Positions 6,518 through 10,142 of a stretch of 10,142 bases of DNA are shown piece after piece. This stretch comes from Alphaproteobacteria bacterium. Lineage in GTDB: Bacteria > Pseudomonadota > Alphaproteobacteria > Rhodobacterales > Rhodobacteraceae. The number at the start of each line of letters is the position of its first letter. Within the stretch, counting starts at the first letter, position 1. The notes under the pieces are model-generated. The model was not told where the DNA came from. It did no database searches and worked only from the letters and a program-made list of their open reading frames with translations. The position numbers and the translations under genes are program-made. The DNA is taken from positions 1 to 10,142 of the forward strand of contig JAJRRX010000071.1 in the NCBI GenBank assembly GCA_024279075.1, given 5' to 3'.

Positions 6518-7120
6518 CTAGTCTGATAGCGCTAGCTTGGCTCCAAGCAGGCCGAAAATGCCGCCAAAAACGCGGCGCACCCACGCCAGCACCGTGGGGC
6601 GGGTGATGATGTATGTGCGGACATAGGCGGCAAAGGCCCCGTAGCCGATAAACACAATGAAGGTGAGGCCCATGAAAGCGGCGGCCAGTGTGACGAGCGC
6701 TGAGGCCCCTGCATCGGCCGGCACAAACTGTGGCAGAAAAGCAAGGAAAAACAACGAAAGCTTGGGGTTGAGCACATTGATGAGCATGCCCGAAAGCGCG
6801 ATCCGCCCCGCCGAGTGTGGCGTGGTTTTAGCGCTCACGTCGAGCGCGCCACCTTCGCGGGCGATGTTCCATGCCATGTAAAACAGGTAGGCGACACCGA
6901 GATATTTGATCACGGTAAATGCCGTGGCGCTGGTGTGGAGCAGGGCGGCCAGCCCGATAATACTGGCGGTGGCCGCGGGCAAAATGCCCAACGTGCAGCC
7001 AAATGCCGCCGCAATGCTGAGCGGAAAGCCCCGCGCCAGCCCGATGGCCATTGTGTAAATTACCCCCGTGCCGGGCAGCAGGATGACGATCATCGAGGTT
7101 ATGAAAAATTCCAAGCTCAT
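6518..7120 (-). CDS. LysE/RhtB family amino-acid exporter
   Basis: This encodes a 200-residue inner-membrane protein with about six membrane segments, of the LysE/RhtB family of amino-acid and metabolite exporters. Family marks are the opening SLEFFITSMIVILLPGTG (residues 2-19, the usual PGP being PGT here), then IGLARG (26-31), KYLGVAYLFYMAW (72-84) and LNPKLSLFFLAFLPQFV (117-133). The substrate cannot be told from sequence. I chose the ATG at 7120-7118 because MSLEFF is the normal family N-terminus. An ATG at 7159 adds 13 residues (LQLPLPVLACR and so on) that do not look like family sequence, and neither start has a good ribosome site. It diverges from mntH, so the Fur/Mur-type box between them might affect both. 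The ABC-F gene follows on the same strand after 38 bases. Confidence 0.88.
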   Translation of the reverse strand: MSLEFFITSMIVILLPGTGVIYTMAIGLARGFPLSIAAAFGCTLGILPAATASIIGLAALLHTSATAFTVIKYLGVAYLFYMAWNIAREGGALDVSAKTTPHSAGRIALSGMLINVLNPKLSLFFLAFLPQFVPADAGASALVTLAAAFMGLTFIVFIGYGAFAAYVRTYIITRPTVLAWVRRVFGGIFGLLGAKLALSD

Positions 7121-7147
7121 GCGGCACGCTAACACAGGGAGAGGCAA

Positions 7148-7175
7148 TTGCAAATCCATACTTGCGAATGATTAT
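7148..7175 (+). promoter_or_regulatory. Candidate mntH promoter
   Basis: TTGCAA (7148-7153) and GATTAT (7170-7175) are spaced 16 bases apart, each matching the -35 and -10 consensus at four of six positions. The start point would be near 7182, giving a leader of about 15 bases before the ATG at 7197. The -10 lies inside the Fur/Mur-type palindrome, the usual placement for repression. Confidence 0.35.
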
Positions 7176-7179
7176 CAAG
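7161..7179. promoter_or_regulatory. Fur/Mur-type operator
   Basis: CTTGCGAATGATTATCAAG is a 19-bp palindrome centred on G7170, with seven of nine pairs matched. Its inner 15 bases (7163-7177) match the Fur 7-1-7 consensus TGATAAT-N-ATTATCA at 12 of 14 fixed positions. It lies 18 bases before the mntH start codon and 41 bases from the LysE-type start. In alphaproteobacteria the Fur homologue Mur is a manganese sensor that controls mntH or sitABCD, so repression of mntH in metal-replete cells is expected. The divergent gene could be affected too. Confidence 0.65.
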
Positions 7180-7196
7180 TGCAGTAGTGAAGCCAG

Positions 7197-8522
7197 ATGG
7201 ATATGCATAACAAAAACGGGCTTATGCCCTCGCTCCCTGAAGTAAACCGCTCTATTCGCTTAAGCCAAGGAGGCTTTTGGCGGCGGCTGGGCAGCTTTAT
7301 GGGGCCGGGCTATATGGTGGCTGTGGGCTATATGGACCCGGGCAATTGGGCCACGTCCATCGCGGGCGGCTCGGCTTTTGGCTATATGCTGCTGTCGATC
7401 GTGGTGATGTCGAACTTTATGGCCATCATCCTGCAAGCGCTCAGCCTGCGGCTCGGCATTGCGTCGGGGCGGGATCTGGCGCAAATGTGTGCTGATGTTT
7501 ATGGCGACAAGGTGCGCTGGTTCCTGTGGCTCATGGCCGAAGCGGCGATTATTGCCACGGACCTTGCCGAGGTGATTGGCACCGCCATTGCGCTGAACCT
7601 GCTGTTTGGCATGCCGATGGAAATTGGCGTCATCATTACATTGGCTGATGTGTTCCTGATTTTCTGGCTGCAAGGCAAGGGGTTCCGCAAGGTAGAAGCG
7701 GTGATTGTGGCGCTCACCTTGGTGATTGCGATCTGTTTTATTGTGCAGATCATTTATGCCGATCCGGTTTGGGGTGATGTGTTGGCTGGTATAGTGCCCC
7801 AGCGCGACATTCTGAAAAGCCCCCAAATGCTGTATTTGGCGCTAGGGATTATCGGGGCCACGGTGATGCCGCATAATCTTTACCTGCATTCGGCCATCAT
7901 CCAAACGCGCAAAATTGGCAATAGCGATGCCGAAAAGCGTGACGCCATTCGCATGGGCACAATAGACTCAACTGTGGCGCTGATGTTTGCGCTGTTTATC
8001 AACGGGGCCATTCTGGTGCTGGCGGCGGCGGCGTTTAACGCCACAGGCCGCACCGAGGTTGCTGAAATTCAAGATGCCTTCAAGCTGCTCTCCCCTATTC
8101 TTGGCCTGAGCATTGCCTCGACACTTTTTGCAGTGGCGCTGCTGGCCTCGGGGCTAAACTCAACGGTAACGGCAACGTTGGCCGGGCAAATTATCATGGA
8201 AGGTTTTATCAACCTCCGTATTCCTGCATGGTCAAGGCGGCTGATTACGCGCGGCATTGCTGTGGTGCCAGCGGTGATTGCTGTGTTTATATATGGCGAT
8301 AGCGGCACAGCAAAACTGCTGGTGATGAGCCAGGTTGTGCTCAGCTTACAGCTGCCGTTTGCCGTGATCCCTCTGGTGATGTTCACCGCAAATAAAACGC
8401 GGATGAAAGGCCTGCATGCACCTCGCTGGATGACCCTGACTGCATGGCTCATCGCCCTTGTGGTGATCGTGCTGAATATAAAGTTGATATACGATGTGGC
8501 CACAGGCGCCATTTCTTTGTAG
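7197..8522 (+). CDS. mntH: Nramp family divalent metal (Mn2+/Fe2+) transporter
   Basis: This 441-residue inner-membrane protein is a proton-coupled Nramp importer of Mn2+ and probably Fe2+, with about eleven membrane segments. The metal-binding DPGN in segment 1 is present (Asp47-Asn50, in GYMDPGNWATS). The MPHN motif in segment 6 is also present (224-227, within GATVMPHNLYLHS), with Ala221 and Met224 placed as in manganese-selective Nramps. The transport signature between segments 8 and 9 is intact in LASGLNSTVTATLAGQIIMEG. Length is slightly above the usual 410-430 because of a longer N-terminus. The start ATG at 7197 has only a weak GAAG upstream, and ATG 7203 is also possible. A Fur/Mur-type box lies just upstream. 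A repeat cluster begins one base after the stop codon. Confidence 0.94.
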   Translation: MDMHNKNGLMPSLPEVNRSIRLSQGGFWRRLGSFMGPGYMVAVGYMDPGNWATSIAGGSAFGYMLLSIVVMSNFMAIILQALSLRLGIASGRDLAQMCADVYGDKVRWFLWLMAEAAIIATDLAEVIGTAIALNLLFGMPMEIGVIITLADVFLIFWLQGKGFRKVEAVIVALTLVIAICFIVQIIYADPVWGDVLAGIVPQRDILKSPQMLYLALGIIGATVMPHNLYLHSAIIQTRKIGNSDAEKRDAIRMGTIDSTVALMFALFINGAILVLAAAAFNATGRTEVAEIQDAFKLLSPILGLSIASTLFAVALLASGLNSTVTATLAGQIIMEGFINLRIPAWSRRLITRGIAVVPAVIAVFIYGDSGTAKLLVMSQVVLSLQLPFAVIPLVMFTANKTRMKGLHAPRWMTLTAWLIALVVIVLNIKLIYDVATGAISL

Positions 8523-8546
8523 CCATCCCCGCCGAGCGCAGCGAGG
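8523..8546 (+). repeat. 24-bp inverted repeat, left arm
   Basis: This arm starts directly after the mntH stop codon (TAG 8520-8522) and contains CGCCGAGCGCAGCGAGG. It is an exact reverse complement of 8789-8812 over all 24 bases, and the match ends on both sides. Such GC-rich units are typical of dispersed intergenic repeats, but copy number cannot be judged from one window. Confidence 0.9.
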
Positions 8547-8555
8547 TAGGGCTAC

Positions 8556-8571
8556 GGGCGGCTTGCCGCCC
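8556..8571. repeat. GC-rich perfect hairpin after mntH
   Basis: GGGCGG (8556-8561) and CCGCCC (8566-8571) pair around a CTTG loop, 33 bases past the mntH stop. No T run follows, so if it ends mntH transcripts it is not a standard intrinsic terminator. It may instead stabilise the 3' end of the message or simply be part of the repeat element. Confidence 0.6.
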
Positions 8572-8573
8572 CG

Positions 8574-8634
8574 CGCCGACGAGGTGGGGTAAATCAAGGA
8601 AGGCGTAGCCGACGACTTCACCTCGCCGACGAGG
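8574..8634 (+). repeat. Direct and inverted short repeats (CGCCGACGAGG)
   Basis: CGCCGACGAGG occurs at 8574-8584 and again at 8624-8634, 50 bases apart, with a partial copy GCCGACGA at 8608-8615. The second copy is also part of a small hairpin, CCTCG-CCGA-CGAGG (8621-8634). CGAGGTG (8580-8586) can pair with CACCTCG (8619-8625). The unit is internally palindromic, as in REP-like or other dispersed intergenic elements. Confidence 0.7.
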
Positions 8635-8748
8635 CGCGACTCCGGAGCCACCCAAAAGCGCCGCGCTTGCTTTGTCTTCTGCGGGGGCTACTCGTGCGTT
8701 TTGTATAGAAAATTGCACATAATAATCCGCCCCCACTCAGCCAAAGCA

Positions 8749-8771
8749 CATTTTTAAGCAAGTGAAAAATG
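8749..8771. repeat. AT-rich hairpin
   Basis: CATTTTT (8749-8755) and AAAAATG (8765-8771) pair around a 9-base loop. It sits in the AT-rich patch within the inverted repeat pair. With no long T run beyond the stem, a terminator role is uncertain. Confidence 0.35.
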
Positions 8772-8788
8772 CCTGCCGCTGGCCGTGG

Positions 8789-8812
8789 CCTCGCTGCGCT
8801 CGGCGGGGATGG
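8789..8812 (-). repeat. 24-bp inverted repeat, right arm
   Basis: This is the exact reverse complement of 8523-8546. The two arms enclose 242 bases. The bases just outside the arms (TAG on the left, GCG on the right) do not form a target-site duplication. Confidence 0.9.
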
Positions 8813-8870
8813 GCGCATCAGGGGTTTTCAAACCTGCGCCCCCGTGCTAGACGCGCGGCAGCATGTAACG

Positions 8871-8896
8871 GGGCCAATGTGGCCCAATCAAAAGGA
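8871..8896 (+). promoter_or_regulatory. ndk leader: small hairpin and ribosome binding site
   Basis: GGGCC (8871-8875) and GGCCC (8881-8885) form a perfect 5-bp hairpin with loop AATGT. It ends 5 bases before the ribosome site AAAGGA (8891-8896), which lies 8 bases before the ndk ATG. The hairpin might affect message stability or initiation. No convincing promoter hexamers were found close by. Confidence 0.5.
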
Positions 8897-8904
8897 CCAT
8901 ATTC

Positions 8905-9327
8905 ATGGCTGTTCAACGCACATTTTCGATCATTAAACCCGACGCCACCAAGCGCAACCTTACCGGCGCGATTGTTGCCAAATTCGAGGCCGCCGGCCTG
9001 CGGGTGGTTGCGTCCAAGCGCATCCAGCTCACATTGGCGCAAGCGCAAGAATTTTACGGTGTGCATTCCGAGCGTCCGTTCTTTGGCGAGCTTTGCGAAT
9101 TCATGATCTCCGAGCCGATTGTGGTGCAGGTGCTTGAGGGCGAAGACGCGATTGCGAAAAACCGTGAAGTGATGGGCGCAACAAACCCTGCTGACGCCGA
9201 TGCAGGCACGATCCGCAAGGAATTTGCGCTTTCCATCGGAGAAAACTCGGTGCACGGTTCGGATGCGCCTGAAACAGCGGCTGAAGAGATTGCGTATTTC
9301 TTCTCTGGCCTTGAGCTGGTTGGCTAA
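8905..9327 (+). CDS. ndk: Nucleoside diphosphate kinase
   Basis: This encodes a complete 140-residue nucleoside diphosphate kinase, the usual length for bacteria. It transfers the gamma phosphate of ATP to other nucleoside diphosphates through a phospho-histidine, balancing the NTP and dNTP pools in the cytosol. The catalytic His117 is in the signature NSVHGSDAPETA (114-125). Other active-site residues are in place: Lys11 (in IIKPDA), Tyr51, Phe59, Arg87, Thr93, Arg104, Asn114 and Glu128. The start ATG has a good AAAGGA ribosome site 8 bases upstream. The gene appears to be a single unit: a repeat-filled gap lies before it and a strong terminator after it. An ABC-F gene a few kilobases away is a familiar neighbour of ndk in Rhodobacterales. 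Confidence 0.98.
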   Translation: MAVQRTFSIIKPDATKRNLTGAIVAKFEAAGLRVVASKRIQLTLAQAQEFYGVHSERPFFGELCEFMISEPIVVQVLEGEDAIAKNREVMGATNPADADAGTIRKEFALSIGENSVHGSDAPETAAEEIAYFFSGLELVG

Positions 9328-9365
9328 GGTCGGGTATTTTCGACACACCTTGCATATAAATGTTG

Positions 9366-9392
9366 AAAAGGGGGCTGCGGCTCCCTTTTTTT
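9366..9392. terminator. Strong intrinsic terminator of ndk, probably bidirectional
   Basis: AAAAGGGGGC (9366-9375) pairs with GCTCCCTTTT (9380-9389) over 10 positions, one of them G-U, with a TGCG loop. Three more T follow, so the + strand transcript has a run of seven U. The stem begins 38 bases after the ndk stop. On the minus strand it sits right after the histidine kinase stop (9393-9391), so it can also end that message, although the U run there is only the four in the stem. Confidence 0.9.
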
Positions 9393-10142
9393 ATCTCGGA
9401 ATCACGATCTTGGCGCTTAACCCACCAAGTGCTTCGCTTCTGCCCAGCTCCAGCGTTCCGCCATGCGATCGCGCAATATCAAGGGTTATACTTAGGCCCA
9501 ACCCCACACCGGCATGGTGCCCGCGCGCTTCATCAAGCCTAGAGAACGGTTGCAGAGCGCGCTCTACGTCTTGTGGTGCAATGCCCGGCCCGTCATCCTC
9601 TACCCTATATTCCAAAAATCGCCGGCTGAGGGCAACATAAAGATGCACGGTGTTGCCGTAGTGCAGCGCATTTGTTATCAGGTTTTGGAGGGCGCGTGAA
9701 ACGGCCTCTTTGCGCAGCACCACGTTGGTTTTATCAGCGGTTGATTGCGCCACTTCCACCGGAATATCTCCACATTTTTGCGCCACCTCACGGGCAAGCG
9801 CAATCGGGTCCACCGGTTGGCCAGCTTCGGTTTGATTATCGCGCGCGAAGGCCAGAAAGCCGTCCAGCATTTGCTCCATTTCGGTAATATCCGGCTTAAG
9901 CTCCTCGCCATCCTGCATAAACTCGACCGCGAGCTTCATCCGTGTGAGCGGTGTGCGCAGATCATGGCTCACCCCCGAAAGCATTTGCGTGCGCTGCTCC
10001 ACCTGCCGCTCCAGCTTATTGCGCATGCTTAAAAACGCCAACGCAGCGCGGCGCACCTCGCTGGCACCAGCGGGGTGAAAGGGCACATCACGGCCCTTGA
10101 CGTAAGCCTAGGCGGCTTCGGCGAGGAGGTTGCTCGGGCGGG
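9391..10142 (-). CDS. EnvZ-like sensor histidine kinase, C-terminal part (partial; frame broken by TAG)
   Basis: This is the cytoplasmic half of a two-component sensor kinase whose upstream part lies beyond the right edge. From the edge inward come the end of a HAMP linker, then HisKA with the H-box LSGVSHDLRTPLTRMKL. The phospho-accepting His codon is at 9966-9964. HATPase_c follows with N-box NLITNALHYG, DDGPGI, GVGLGLSI and a final AKIVIPR. These features resemble the EnvZ group, which usually pairs with an OmpR-type regulator; none is visible here. An in-frame TAG at 10110-10108 splits the frame: LLAEAA before it and AYVKGRDVPF after it read as one HAMP end, where the stop replaces a residue that is usually Glu. 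The continuous frame is 10107-9391. A GTG at 10086-10084 with AAGGG 7 bases upstream could restart a soluble kinase of 231 residues. It may be a young pseudogene or a base-call error. Confidence 0.85.
10108..10110 (-). other. In-frame nonsense codon in the histidine kinase
   Basis: The minus strand reads GCC GCC TAG GCT TAC GTC AAG in the kinase frame. Sequence on both sides matches the HAMP-to-HisKA junction without a frame change. A single GAG-to-TAG change explains it. Confidence 0.8.

Larger units (their letters stand above)
8523..8904. other. Non-coding gap between mntH and ndk, rich in repeats
   Basis: This 382-base stretch has no convincing gene. Its left two thirds (8523-8690) are very GC-rich, with short palindromes and direct repeats. 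An AT-rich patch follows (8695-8770), with CATAAT at 8718 as a possible -10 but no good -35. The second arm of a 24-bp inverted repeat is at 8789-8812, then the leader of ndk. Open frames here lack ribosome sites and family resemblance, and their codons follow the repeats. Confidence 0.7.

Noticed and set aside
7121..7159. ATG at 7159 as start of the LysE-type gene
   Set aside because: The 13 extra residues are unlike the family N-terminus, and the ATG at 7120 gives the usual MSLEFF opening.
7260..7826. Minus-strand open frame of 188 codons opposite mntH
   Set aside because: It lies wholly within the Nramp coding sequence, is rich in His and Arg as antisense frames of membrane genes tend to be, and has no start signal.
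8449..8736. Minus-strand open frame of 95 codons across the mntH end and the repeat cluster
   Set aside because: Part of it is antisense to mntH and the rest is encoded by the palindromic repeats; there is no ribosome site or family resemblance.
8523..8812. The inverted-repeat unit as a classic MITE or IS remnant
   Set aside because: No target-site duplication flanks the arms and no transposase fragment is visible inside; it is kept only as a repeat cluster of unknown type.
8762..9106. Plus-strand open frame of 114 codons overlapping the start of ndk
   Set aside because: It runs through the right repeat arm and then in another frame of ndk, which has the real signature and ribosome site.
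1..10142. CRISPR array, tRNA, rRNA, integrase, toxin-antitoxin or defence genes
   Set aside because: No regularly spaced repeats, cloverleaf, rRNA-like stretch or recognisable protein of these kinds was found on either strand.

Overview
The window looks like ordinary chromosome from an alphaproteobacterium of the Rhodobacterales/Roseobacter type. The reasons are the gene content and order (pepA-holC, a YheS-type ABC-F ATPase, ndk, an EnvZ-like histidine kinase), the TIGR02281-type membrane retropepsin beside MarC, and coding sequence of roughly 60-65% GC in the segments counted by hand. Nothing resembles a prophage, IS element, CRISPR array, tRNA or rRNA. Species cannot be named from this alone.

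Layout. Positions 1-831 hold the 3' end of pepA (leucyl aminopeptidase) and holC (DNA polymerase III chi), 3 bases apart on the + strand. Next is an AT-rich, sulfotransferase-like gene (981-1961) that looks acquired. It converges on a minus-strand block read from right to left: marC-family membrane protein (4070-3459), membrane-anchored retropepsin-like protease (3458-2868, directly abutting marC), then a tandem universal stress protein (2796-1978). The stress gene has its own promoter with a well-formed FNR-type box, suggesting activation at low oxygen. A small secreted protein of unknown function (4123-4605, +) is divergent from marC. It ends at a hairpin shared with the convergent ABC-F gene (6479-4626, -), which follows a LysE-type exporter gene (7120-6518, -). 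The LysE gene and an Nramp metal transporter gene (mntH, 7197-8522, +) diverge around a 19-bp Fur/Mur-type palindrome, so metal-dependent control of mntH is likely.

Between mntH and ndk lies a 382-base non-coding stretch. It carries a perfect 24-bp inverted repeat pair, GC-rich hairpins and short direct repeats, and is best read as a dispersed-repeat cluster. ndk (8905-9327) ends at a strong intrinsic terminator that also closes the convergent histidine kinase gene (9391 to beyond the right edge, -). That kinase frame is broken by an in-frame TAG at 10110-10108, in the HAMP-to-HisKA junction.

Most genes here are housekeeping or membrane functions with separate jobs. I do not see a new multi-gene system. 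The points most worth a second look are the two predicted regulator sites (FNR, Fur/Mur), the nonsense codon in the kinase, the inverted-repeat element, and the foreign-looking sulfotransferase gene.
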